Positions 14,344-22,243 of a stretch of 24,482 nt of DNA are shown here, piece after piece; the first letter of the stretch is position 1, and each line of letters opens with the position of its first letter. Source of the DNA: CBFHOS01 sp965657645. GTDB lineage: Bacteria; Pseudomonadota; Alphaproteobacteria; Puniceispirillales; Puniceispirillaceae. A model generated the notes under the pieces. The model was not told the DNA's origin. It ran no database searches and saw only the letters and a program-made list of their open reading frames with translations. The DNA lies in assembly GCA_965657645.1 (NCBI GenBank), contig CBFHOS010000027.1, forward strand, positions 1 to 24,482, read 5' to 3'. A program made the translations under genes and the position numbers.

Positions 14344-16407
14344 TCAGTTGGTGTTGATTTGTAATTTTTCAAGGGCAGTAAGCACCGCTTCACTGCTCAA
14401 TAATTCTGGCAACATTATACCGTCAGGAAAGGCAGGCCCATAGACAATATTAAACGGAATGCCAAAGCGGTCATGGCGTGCTAGGAACGCCGAAATATCG
14501 GGATCGGGACGTGTCCAATCGGCCGATAACATCACCAAATCACCCGCCGCAACCGCCTTTGCCATTACGTCTGCCACCGGCGATTGCTCAAGCACCAGCG
14601 CCTTGTTCGCCTTGCAGGTCACACACCAGTCAGCGGTCACATCAACAAAGGCGACCTTGCCCTGATCGACAATCGCGGAAACCACACCGGGGCGCCATGC
14701 CTGCCAATTTTCTGCTTGGTCAATTTTAGCGGGCGATACCAGCGTGACCAAAATACTCGCCAGCCAAATCATCGTGCCAACCAACGCCGCCGCTAGGCCG
14801 AGCTTCACCCATCTAAACCACGCCCCGGGCTTTGGTAGCAGGCTCACCGCCGATGGCACTATTGCCACCAAGATCCACGGCGCGGCTAGACCAAGTCCCA
14901 TCGCGGCAAATATCGCGAATAGAGTGGCGGTCGAGCCAGCAAAGGCCACGGTTACCGCCGTGCCAACAAATGGTGCCGAGCAAGGCGTAGCCAGAATGGT
15001 GGCCAGCATCCCCGACAGAAAATCCCCACCATACCGGCCAAGCCGGCTATTACCCGATGGCAACGGTATCGATTGCGCAAAGGCAGGCGTGCGCAGGGTA
15101 AAGAGCCCTAAAATATTCGCCGCAAAAATACCGAGAAACAGGATCATCGCCCCGATGAAATAGGCGTTTTGGAATTGCACACCCCAGCCGATCGATGCCC
15201 CCGCCGCACGGGCAATCGTCAACCCGCCAGCAAGAATCATAAAGCTAGTCATGATACCAGCCGCGCCAATTAAAAAGCGCCAGCGAATTTCACTCTGCGC
15301 CGCGCCAGCCACATTTAGAACCGTTGATAGCTTGATCGCCAGAACCGGCAACACGCAGGGCATTAGATTCAAAATCAATCCGCCTAAAAAGGCGATGCCA
15401 ATCACCACAAACGAAATGCCCAGAAGCGTATCCGGTCCGTTCCGCCCGCCAGATGATGCCGATGCGGGCGTGATGGTAATCGGGAAATCACCCGATTGGG
15501 GCGTCGCAATAATCGTCACCCGTCCATCGCCGCCGGTAAATTCATGTTTTGGCGATGTCACATAGGGGATGATCGCAAAATCACCCTTCATCACCGGCGC
15601 CTTAAAGGCTGTATGTTCAAAACCCTCGACAAAGATGTCGTCAACTGGCGGTGCGCCCGATGCCAATTCAATGACCAACTCACCATCACCGTAAACCGCG
15701 CCTAGAACGGCCAGAGACGGTCCTGACGGTGATCGGCCAGCGTTGTCACCGGCCTTCTCACCAAACGCGGCCATACGCGGCACAGCGGCGTTATATTCGG
15801 CGATTGCGCGGGCATGAGTGGATGCCGCGGCTTCACCAGCCGGAATATCAAGGTTTAATGCGCCAAACACCGGCACGCAAATATCGGAACAGGTCAAAAG
15901 CTCCAGCTCTGCCACAATCTGGGTAAAGCCACCAACATCATGTCCGGTTACAGTAAGCGGTAGGATAACGTGGTCCTGATATCCAAAATTATCAAAACCA
16001 AAAACGTCAAAACGCTGCGGCGCTGGCCAGCTAATCTCGGCCTTCAAATCGGGATAGGGACTATTGCCAAAATCCAGCGTTGGCGGCAATCCCGCCTCGC
16101 CGGGGGTACGCCAATAGACTTTCCAGCCCGGTGCGGTGCGAATCTCTAGCCCCAGAGGCAACGCGCTCAATTGACCGACATTGGTAACAGCCGAGATCAA
16201 GCGGACCTCTGCCATTGTCGGATCACCGATCCACTCGCTCTGGACTGGACTGGCGGCGGCCCCCGATTGCACACCAAGCCCGCCCAGAACCGTAATGGCC
16301 AACATTTTCCCCACCGCACCAATTCGAATATTGGCGCAAACACTGGCAGGGCGTGTCATAGTCTGCACCATTTTTTGCAAGCTTTTGAGCATGTCTAGGG
16401 TCACCAT
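14344..16407 (-). CDS. ScsB/DsbD-like transmembrane thiol electron transporter
   Basis: This 687-residue protein moves electrons from cytoplasmic thioredoxin across the inner membrane to envelope thiol proteins. Three modules are visible. An N-terminal export segment (about 33-52) leads to a periplasmic domain whose cysteine pair is TCSDICVP (C173, C177). A multi-helix membrane domain (about 328-555) has one cysteine in each half: NLMPCVLPVLAIK (C351) and ATPCSAPFVGTAV (C476). A C-terminal thioredoxin domain has ADWCVTCKANKALVL (C595, C598) and the cis-proline loop GIPFNI (P651). All six redox cysteines are thus present. The extended periplasmic domain with C-x3-C and the length fit ScsB-type proteins better than E. 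coli DsbD. The start is uncertain among ATGs at 16407, 16392 and 16371. Confidence 0.9.
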   Translation of the reverse strand: MVTLDMLKSLQKMVQTMTRPASVCANIRIGAVGKMLAITVLGGLGVQSGAAASPVQSEWIGDPTMAEVRLISAVTNVGQLSALPLGLEIRTAPGWKVYWRTPGEAGLPPTLDFGNSPYPDLKAEISWPAPQRFDVFGFDNFGYQDHVILPLTVTGHDVGGFTQIVAELELLTCSDICVPVFGALNLDIPAGEAAASTHARAIAEYNAAVPRMAAFGEKAGDNAGRSPSGPSLAVLGAVYGDGELVIELASGAPPVDDIFVEGFEHTAFKAPVMKGDFAIIPYVTSPKHEFTGGDGRVTIIATPQSGDFPITITPASASSGGRNGPDTLLGISFVVIGIAFLGGLILNLMPCVLPVLAIKLSTVLNVAGAAQSEIRWRFLIGAAGIMTSFMILAGGLTIARAAGASIGWGVQFQNAYFIGAMILFLGIFAANILGLFTLRTPAFAQSIPLPSGNSRLGRYGGDFLSGMLATILATPCSAPFVGTAVTVAFAGSTATLFAIFAAMGLGLAAPWILVAIVPSAVSLLPKPGAWFRWVKLGLAAALVGTMIWLASILVTLVSPAKIDQAENWQAWRPGVVSAIVDQGKVAFVDVTADWCVTCKANKALVLEQSPVADVMAKAVAAGDLVMLSADWTRPDPDISAFLARHDRFGIPFNIVYGPAFPDGIMLPELLSSEAVLTALEKLQINTN

Positions 16408-16478
16408 AAAGCGGGGTCTCGTTTGGTCGCGCTGAAATCAGCCTTTACCAAGGTAGCTGTTCTTGTTTAGGTTAGGTA

Positions 16479-17105
16479 ATGGAACAGGACAAAAAATCAA
16501 GCCGAAAGCCTAAGTCTGGGCGCGCACAGATGCAACAATCAATGCCTGGTTCGCAATCCCTGCAAGGCCAGCTATTGATTGCCAGCCCGCATATTGATGA
16601 TAGCCGCTTTGACAAGACCGTGATCCTGATGTGTCAACATGATCAGAATAGCGCTATGGGGCTCGTCTTAAACAAGCTAGCAATCGAGCTAAAGCTTGGT
16701 GATTTATACGAAAAGCTGGATATCGGCGCGCCCCGCTTTAACGCTGGCAATCCTGTTCATATCGGCGGCCCGGTTGATAGCAATCGCGGCTTTGTCCTGC
16801 ATTCACAAGATCACATGCTACCCGATAGCGTTCCGGTGACGCATGATATTGGCCTCACCGCCAGCATCGAAATTCTGCGGGATATTACCGATGGCGTTGG
16901 CCCTGTGCATACGCTCATCTCGCTAGGATGCGCTGGCTGGAGCGCGGGACAGCTAGATCAAGAAATGGCGGAAAACGTGTGGCTTAATCTACCAGCCTCG
17001 CCCGAATTGGTGTTCGAGACGGAACGACCTGCGCTTTGGCAACAGGCGTTTAACCAGCTCGGCGTAGATCCCGCCTATTATGCGGGCACTTCGGGCAACG
17101 CCTAA
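16479..17105 (+). CDS. yqgE: YqgE/AlgH family protein (UPF0301, DUF179)
   Basis: This 208-residue protein has a Lys/Ser/Gln-rich N-terminal extension (1-28) followed by the complete YqgE domain: GQLLIASPHIDDSRFDKTV at 30-48, MGLVLNKL at 60-67, PVHIGGPVDSNRGFVLHS at 92-109 and LGCAGWSAGQLDQEM at 149-163. The biochemical function of the family is not established, although it is widespread in proteobacteria. It is a single gene, divergent from the ScsB-like gene across 71 bases and ending eight bases from the M16 protease gene that converges on it. AGGTTAGGTA before the ATG may act as the ribosome-binding site. Confidence 0.94.
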   Translation: MEQDKKSSRKPKSGRAQMQQSMPGSQSLQGQLLIASPHIDDSRFDKTVILMCQHDQNSAMGLVLNKLAIELKLGDLYEKLDIGAPRFNAGNPVHIGGPVDSNRGFVLHSQDHMLPDSVPVTHDIGLTASIEILRDITDGVGPVHTLISLGCAGWSAGQLDQEMAENVWLNLPASPELVFETERPALWQQAFNQLGVDPAYYAGTSGNA

Positions 17106-17113
17106 TCACTAAA

Positions 17114-18379
17114 TTATGCTGATAGCGCCTGTGCAAGGCTTTCGTTTGACATAATTTTGCCCTTGGGACCGACCGCCGCCATCGCCGGACCACCAGCGCC
17201 AATCACCCGCGCCGCAACCGCGCTAACGGCCGCCGCATCAACCTCATCAATCGCCGATAGCAACTCTGCATCATCAGACGGTTTGCCAAACAAATTCACC
17301 TGACGGGCCAGCGCATCACCGCAACCAGCGACTGATTCGCGCCCCATCAATAAAGACGCTCGGAGCTGGGCCTTGGCCCGCTCAACCTCATCACTACTAA
17401 CCTTGGTCGCAATCGCGCCAAGCTCACCGGCGGCAACGCTTAGCATCTCGTCAACCTGATCGGCAGAGGTGCCCGCATAAACGGCAAAATGGCCGGTGTC
17501 GGAATACATCGAGGCGAATGAGAAAATGGAGTAGCACAGGCCGCGTTGCTCGCGCACTTGCTGGAATAGCCGTGATGACATGCCGCCGCCATAAAGGGTC
17601 GAAAGCGCCAACATCGCAAACCGGTCGGGATCACGCGCGGCCAATGCCGGCACCCCAAAGACCACATGCGTTTGTTCCAGATCACGCTCAACGATTGATC
17701 GTCCGGCATTCCATTTTGGCAAAACACGCTTGGTATCGGATGCGCTCTTTAGATCACCCAGTCGGTCGGTAATGCGCGTCACCAGATCATCATGCTTGAT
17801 CGCCCCCGCCGCACTGACCAGCATTTGCCCAGCGCCGTAATGACGCCGCATAAATCCATCTAGATCATCACGGGAAAATCCTGATACGCTATCAATCGTG
17901 CCCAAAATAGGCCGACCCAAAGTATGTCCGTCATGGGCGGCCTTGGCGAATAGATCGAACACCAGATCATCTGGCGTATCCAACGACTGGCCAATTTCCT
18001 GAATGATGACACCGCGCTCACGCTCGATCTCGTCTTCAGGCAGGGTCGATTTGGTCAAGATATCGGCCAATATATCGACGCCCAAATCAAGATTTTCCGG
18101 CAATAAACGCAAATAATAGGCGGTTTCTTCGCGGCTGGTATGGGCGTTCATATAGCCGCCAACATCTTCAACCTCGGTGGCTATTTGCTTGGCATCACGC
18201 CCAGCAGTTCCCTTGAACGCCATATGTTCGAGCATATGGGCGATGCCCTGTTCGTTTTCACGCTCGTCTCTGGCACCAGCATTCACCCAGATACCGATCG
18301 AAATCGTATGCGCTGATTCCATCTCGCGAGAGGCAATCCGCAGGCCATTGGCGATGGTGGTTAGCTGGCCTTTGCTCAT
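17114..18379 (-). CDS. M16 family zinc peptidase (processing-peptidase-like)
   Basis: This 421-residue metalloprotease resembles the beta subunit of the mitochondrial processing peptidase. The inverted zinc motif is HMLEH (H48, E51, H52) followed by NAHTSREETAYY and a third zinc-ligand glutamate in the RERGVIIQEI segment (118-127). The second half has the usual GGGMSSRLFQQVREQRGLCYS. There is no signal peptide, so a cytoplasmic peptidase is predicted; its substrate is unknown. The ATG overlaps the thrC stop by four bases (ATGA), so it is translationally coupled to thrC and is the last gene of this minus-strand block. Confidence 0.93.
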   Translation of the reverse strand: MSKGQLTTIANGLRIASREMESAHTISIGIWVNAGARDERENEQGIAHMLEHMAFKGTAGRDAKQIATEVEDVGGYMNAHTSREETAYYLRLLPENLDLGVDILADILTKSTLPEDEIERERGVIIQEIGQSLDTPDDLVFDLFAKAAHDGHTLGRPILGTIDSVSGFSRDDLDGFMRRHYGAGQMLVSAAGAIKHDDLVTRITDRLGDLKSASDTKRVLPKWNAGRSIVERDLEQTHVVFGVPALAARDPDRFAMLALSTLYGGGMSSRLFQQVREQRGLCYSIFSFASMYSDTGHFAVYAGTSADQVDEMLSVAAGELGAIATKVSSDEVERAKAQLRASLLMGRESVAGCGDALARQVNLFGKPSDDAELLSAIDEVDAAAVSAVAARVIGAGGPAMAAVGPKGKIMSNESLAQALSA

Positions 18380-19785
18380 AGACTACGCTTCTTTGCCAGA
18401 ACCAACGCCTTGACCGCCGCGGCGTCACCCTCGACATGGTGCTTTTGCTCTGGGCGGCTCATCAAATCGGCAAGGTGCGGCGGCAATGGCGGCACTTCGC
18501 CTGTCGCTGTCGCGACCGCATCCTGAAACTTTGCCGGATGGGCACAGGCCAATGAAACAACTGGAATATCGGCCCCGACAACGCCATCGGCGATGGCCCG
18601 GCGGGCGGCCGAAACGCCAACCGCGCTATGCGGATCCAGAACCATGCCCTCATTCGACTTGGTGGTGGCAATCTCGGCAATCGTACCGGCATCATCAAGG
18701 CGATAGGCGCTAAATAATTCTGCCGCCTTGGCCATTACCGATTGCGGCATATCAAACCGGCCGGTCGCGGCAAATTGCGCCATCACCGCCGCCGTCTGGG
18801 CGCCATCGCGATCCAGCAATTCAAACAGCAACCGTTCAAAATTGCTCGAAACCTGAATATCCATCGATGGACTATAAGACGGGTTAACCGCCTCACGCTG
18901 CATCGCACCGGCCTCAAAAAAGCGCGTCAAAATATCATTCTGGTTAGAGGCAACAATCAACCGTTCGATTGGCAGACCCATCTGGGCGGCCACGTAACCG
19001 GCAAAAACATTGCCAAAATTACCGGTCGGCACCGAGAACGCCACTTTCTGTTCGGGCGCACCTAGTGATAATGCCGATGAAAAGTAATAGACGATCTGGG
19101 GCATAAGGCGGGCCCAGTTGATCGAATTGACCGCCGATAGATTAACCTGATCACGAAATTCATGCTCGTTGAACAGGCTCTTTACGATCGCTTGGCAATC
19201 ATCAAAATCACCGTCAACCGAAACCGCATTGGCACCATCGGCAATGACCGATGTCATCTGGCGCTGTTGCACTGGCGACACCCGCCCATCGGGGAACAGA
19301 ATAAAGATGTCGATGGCATCACGGCCCTGAAACGCCTCAAGCGCCGCCGAACCGGTGTCACCGCTGGTTGCCCCTAGAATAACCGCATGGGCAGAAGATG
19401 CCTTTAGCGCACGGTCAAATGCCCGCGCCAGAAACTGCATCGCGTAATCTTTGAACGCTATTGTCGGGCCATGGAATAATTCTAAAACATGAATATTGCC
19501 GGACAAGTGCCGGAGCGGCGCAACCGCCGGATCATCAAAATCAGCATAGGCATCAGCCGCCATTGCGCTAAGCTCGGCCTCGTCAATTTCGCCATCGGTA
19601 AAGCGCGCCATAATCCGCCCCGCAAGGGCGCTATAGGACAGGCCGCGCATGTCGCGAATTTCATCAGGCGTAAATCGTGGATAAGACGTCGGCAAATAGA
19701 GGCCACCATCGCGGGCCAAGCCGCTCAACAGCGCCGCTTCATAACCGAGCGGGCCATCATTACCGCGTGTGCTGATATAATCCAT
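18376..19785 (-). CDS. thrC: Threonine synthase
   Basis: This 469-residue PLP enzyme converts O-phosphohomoserine to threonine. The cofactor lysine lies in LELFHGPTIAFKD (K112) and the phosphate-binding loop in GATSGDTGSAAL (138-149). The length and the N-terminal YISTRG...LGYEAALLSGLARDGGLY region mark the longer, proteobacterial/fungal type of enzyme. The start shares one base with the surf1 stop (TAATG), and its stop overlaps the M16 protease start (ATGA). No threonine attenuator-like leader is visible, so expression may follow the surf1 transcript. Confidence 0.97.
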   Translation of the reverse strand: MDYISTRGNDGPLGYEAALLSGLARDGGLYLPTSYPRFTPDEIRDMRGLSYSALAGRIMARFTDGEIDEAELSAMAADAYADFDDPAVAPLRHLSGNIHVLELFHGPTIAFKDYAMQFLARAFDRALKASSAHAVILGATSGDTGSAALEAFQGRDAIDIFILFPDGRVSPVQQRQMTSVIADGANAVSVDGDFDDCQAIVKSLFNEHEFRDQVNLSAVNSINWARLMPQIVYYFSSALSLGAPEQKVAFSVPTGNFGNVFAGYVAAQMGLPIERLIVASNQNDILTRFFEAGAMQREAVNPSYSPSMDIQVSSNFERLLFELLDRDGAQTAAVMAQFAATGRFDMPQSVMAKAAELFSAYRLDDAGTIAEIATTKSNEGMVLDPHSAVGVSAARRAIADGVVGADIPVVSLACAHPAKFQDAVATATGEVPPLPPHLADLMSRPEQKHHVEGDAAAVKALVLAKKRSL

Positions 19786-20522
19786 TAGGCATCATCCTTC
19801 CGTGCCGCACCAAAAGAAAGCCGTCCAGCCTGATGATGAAAGCCAAGGTAAACCCCCAGCAAAGACAGCGCGATACCATACCATGTAATGGCATATCCAA
19901 GATGTGAATTGCGCAGATTAAGCTCGGTCTTTGCCGCAATCGGCAGTGACACGACTTCTGAGGTGCGCAAGGCATCGGCGTACATTGTTGTCTCCGCACC
20001 ATCAAGGCCGAGATGCGCAACAATCTGGGACGGGATCAGGGTAAACCAGAAACCAGCATCAGGCTCGTTCTCTGGGACAAAATAGCCCTTTTGGGCCGGA
20101 AAGCGTAAAATCGCCTCCAGCGTGGTCGGGCCGGTGATTAATGAAAATGGCCGCTTTGCCGGATCGCGGTAGGATTCTGAAACCCAGCCGCGATTAACCA
20201 ACACAATGCGCCCGTCATTCAAGGCAAAGGGCGTGACAACATGAAAGCCGGCATTGCCTTCATAGGTACGGCCAGTCAGATATACTTCCCGCTCATTGTC
20301 AAATTCACCATCAAGGGCGAGGCGCCGGAATTCCAAATCATCAGTGACGTCACCCGCCATCGGCAACGCAATCGGCGCGGCGGCGGAACGGTTTTCAAAG
20401 CTAGTGATGAGATTGTTCTTCCATTCAAGGCGCTGGAGTTGCCATGTACCAAGCCATAGCAAAGTCAAAAACGCAGGAACGGCAAACAAGGTCGGCCATA
20501 GAAGTGGTCTAAATTTCATCAT
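19785..20522 (-). CDS. SURF1 family cytochrome oxidase assembly protein
   Basis: This 245-residue inner-membrane protein assists heme insertion into subunit I of cytochrome c oxidase. It has the SURF1 plan: an N-terminal membrane helix (about 7-24) running into LGTWQLQRLEWK, a periplasmic domain with LDGEFDNEREVYLTGRTY and VLVNRGWV, and a C-terminal helix (GYAITWYGIALSLLGVYLGF). The frame opens at a TTG (20531), but the adjacent ATG codons at 20522 and 20519 are more likely starts and no strong ribosome-binding site discriminates between them. It follows the ctaE terminator, so it may rely on a weak promoter in 20523-20587 or on read-through. Confidence 0.92.
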   Translation of the reverse strand: MMKFRPLLWPTLFAVPAFLTLLWLGTWQLQRLEWKNNLITSFENRSAAAPIALPMAGDVTDDLEFRRLALDGEFDNEREVYLTGRTYEGNAGFHVVTPFALNDGRIVLVNRGWVSESYRDPAKRPFSLITGPTTLEAILRFPAQKGYFVPENEPDAGFWFTLIPSQIVAHLGLDGAETTMYADALRTSEVVSLPIAAKTELNLRNSHLGYAITWYGIALSLLGVYLGFHHQAGRLSFGAARKDDA

Positions 20523-20536
20523 CACACCCAAGGTTC

Positions 20537-20559
20537 GATATCATTTAACTAGATATCAT
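20537..20559. repeat. Paired GATATCAT boxes upstream of surf1
   Basis: GATATCAT occurs at 20537-20544 and 20552-20559, a 15-base spacing, in the short gap between the ctaE terminator and surf1. Since GATATC is its own reverse complement, the pair could be a dimeric operator or a chance AT-rich repeat. No clear -35/-10 pair was found with it. Confidence 0.35.
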
Positions 20560-20587
20560 CTGGTTTGATGCCGTATCCGGCACCACT

Positions 20588-20617
20588 AAAAAGGGAGCGC
20601 CCATAATAAGCGCTCCC
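20588..20617 (-). terminator. Intrinsic terminator after ctaE
   Basis: On the plus strand GGGAGCGC (20593-20600) pairs perfectly with GCGCTCCC (20610-20617) around a nine-base loop, next to AAAAA at 20588-20592. Read on the minus strand this is an eight-pair GC-rich stem followed by TTTTT, placed 38 bases after the ctaE stop. It should end or attenuate the oxidase transcript before surf1-thrC-M16. Confidence 0.88.
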
Positions 20618-20654
20618 CATTTAACTATGGCAACCGCCAATCGGATTATTCCGA

Positions 20655-21440
20655 TCAACCACCCCACCAATAAACGGCGGCGAATAGGAACAACCATACA
20701 ACGTCAACAAAATGCCAATACCATGCAGCCGCCTCAAAGCCAAAATGCTGTGTAGGGCTGAAATGACCGGCTAGACCGCGGAACCAACATACGGCTAGGA
20801 ACAATGTTCCAATCAATACGTGAAAGCCGTGGAAGCCAGTGGCCATGTAGAACACTGATGAGTAAATACCATCCGTAAAACCAAATTCAGCATGGCTATA
20901 TTCAAGCGCCTGCAAACCAGTAAACAACATGCCAAGAACAACTGTAGCCGCTAGGCCGCGCATGAAATCTTTGCGGTTACCATGCTGCAATGCATGGTGC
21001 GCCCATGTCACCGTACAGCCAGACAATAGCAATACCAATGTATTGATCAGCGGCAGATCGAACGGATCGAATGTTATTACCCCCTCTGGCGGCCAAATGC
21101 CGTCATTCGGGAATAGAGAGCGATCAAAGAACGCCCAGAAAAATGCCACAAAGAACATCACTTCAGAAGCAATGAACAGCATCATGCCGTAACGCATACC
21201 AATCTGTACGATTGGTGTGTGATGCCCCTGATATTCGGCCTCGCGAATTACATCGCGCCACCACATGAACATCGTCATCAACACAAGCGCAAAACCAAGG
21301 CCAAGAACCGGAATGCCGTATTGCACTTCATGCATATACATGACAGCGCCGACAGCCGCGGTAAATGCCGCCGCCGAACCAACGACTGGCCACGGGCTAG
21401 CCTCGACAAGATGATAAGGGTGTTTATTTGCACCACTCAT
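20655..21440 (-). CDS. ctaE: Cytochrome c oxidase subunit III
   Basis: This 261-residue, seven-helix subunit of the aa3-type oxidase stabilises subunit I and supports proton uptake. Family segments include ASPWPVVGS (14-22), FMWWRDVIREAEYQGHHT (58-75), the conserved buried glutamate in IASEVMFFVAFFWAFF (E93), TWAHHALQHGNR (145-156), ATGFHGFHVLIGT (200-212) and the C-terminal WYWHFVDVVWLFLF (240-253). An excellent ribosome-binding site (AAAAGGAGA on the minus strand) lies six bases before the ATG. It follows ctaG across a 69-base gap with a small hairpin and is followed by a strong terminator. Confidence 0.98.
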   Translation of the reverse strand: MSGANKHPYHLVEASPWPVVGSAAAFTAAVGAVMYMHEVQYGIPVLGLGFALVLMTMFMWWRDVIREAEYQGHHTPIVQIGMRYGMMLFIASEVMFFVAFFWAFFDRSLFPNDGIWPPEGVITFDPFDLPLINTLVLLLSGCTVTWAHHALQHGNRKDFMRGLAATVVLGMLFTGLQALEYSHAEFGFTDGIYSSVFYMATGFHGFHVLIGTLFLAVCWFRGLAGHFSPTQHFGFEAAAWYWHFVDVVWLFLFAAVYWWGG

Positions 21441-21462
21441 TGTAGTCTCCTTTTAATCTGGC

Positions 21463-21477
21463 TGGCACACAGTGCCA
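21463..21477 (-). promoter_or_regulatory. Small hairpin between ctaG and ctaE
   Basis: TGGCAC (21463-21468) pairs with GTGCCA (21472-21477) around an ACA loop. On the minus-strand message it lies after ctaG and a dozen bases before the ctaE ribosome-binding site, with no T-run beside it. It may be an RNA processing or stability element, but the stem is short. Confidence 0.4.
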
Positions 21478-21509
21478 AACCACCTCCAAACGATCAACCC
21501 TGTTGCCCT

Positions 21510-22103
21510 TTAACTGCCATTATTTAAGGCCGGAAAAAAGGTGTAGGACAGGATAATTTCCCGAATCTCCGCGGTATCAGCCTCGGCAATAATTTCAGGA
21601 TCAATAAAGAACCGAACAGGCATCAACACCGATTCACCCGGCTGTAGGGTCTGTTCGATAAAACAAAAGCAATCAAGCTTCATGAAATGCGGTCCGGCTT
21701 TAACCGGTGTCACATTAAAAGTCGATGTGCCAGTAGACGGCGCGTCACCAATATTGGTCGCGCGGTAGTTAATGACGATCTCTTCACCCGGATTAATCGT
21801 CACCGGCGCATCAACAGCGGCAAATTCCCATTTCAAAGCGGGATTTACATTCGCGTCAAAACGCACCTTTACCGGATGATCAACGATCACCACATCCGAA
21901 TTCTGGGTCGCCACCTGAGTGGTACCGCCATAGCCGGTTACCTTGCAGAACAACTCATATAGCGGCACCGAGGCATAGGCCAATCCGACCATGCCAAATA
22001 CCAGCAATCCTAAGATTGTTGCCAGACGCCGATTGGCATTACCCGCCGCGCCCTCTGGCCCTGGTGTGCCGTTCGGCTCAATATTAGTTAATGGCGCACT
22101 CAT
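21510..22103 (-). CDS. ctaG: Cytochrome c oxidase assembly protein CtaG/Cox11
   Basis: This 197-residue membrane-anchored copper protein delivers copper to the CuB site of subunit I. A hydrophilic N-terminus is followed by one membrane helix (about 27-47), the conserved VPLYELFCKVTGYGGTTQ (C53) and an immunoglobulin-like periplasmic domain with the copper ligands in LDCFCFIEQ (C145, C147). The motifs FNVTP and MPVRFFIDPE are also typical. Its ATG overlaps the stop of the upstream 47-residue gene by four bases (ATGA). Confidence 0.96.
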   Translation of the reverse strand: MSAPLTNIEPNGTPGPEGAAGNANRRLATILGLLVFGMVGLAYASVPLYELFCKVTGYGGTTQVATQNSDVVIVDHPVKVRFDANVNPALKWEFAAVDAPVTINPGEEIVINYRATNIGDAPSTGTSTFNVTPVKAGPHFMKLDCFCFIEQTLQPGESVLMPVRFFIDPEIIAEADTAEIREIILSYTFFPALNNGS

Positions 22104-22243
22104 CCAGCGCCCCCAATACGAACGATGGTCAGCACGAAGAACAACACGGCTAGCCCGGCGATGGCCAATAGCAAAGCAACATTGCGGCCTTTGCGCATGG
22201 CTTGCATTTCTTCCGCTGTCTTTGGCTCTCTGCGTTCAGTCAT
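22100..22243 (-). CDS. coxF: Small CoxF-like membrane protein
   Basis: A 47-residue frame runs exactly between ctaB and ctaG. Its ATG shares one base with the ctaB stop (TAATG) and its TGA overlaps the ctaG ATG by four bases (ATGA), so it is embedded in the oxidase operon. The protein has a charged N-terminus (TERREPKTAEEMQAMRKGRN), one hydrophobic helix (about 22-41, ending FFVLTIVRIGG) and a very short tail. This matches the small CoxF-type proteins found at this place in alphaproteobacterial oxidase operons, whose precise function is not established. Its position suggests a role in oxidase assembly or stability. It is easily missed because of its size. Confidence 0.82.
   Translation of the reverse strand: MTERREPKTAEEMQAMRKGRNVALLLAIAGLAVLFFVLTIVRIGGAG

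Noticed and set aside
14744..15163. Open frame of 139 codons on the plus strand inside the ScsB-like gene
   Set aside because: It is antisense to the membrane domain, whose cysteine motifs and helices are intact, and the translation has no recognisable features.
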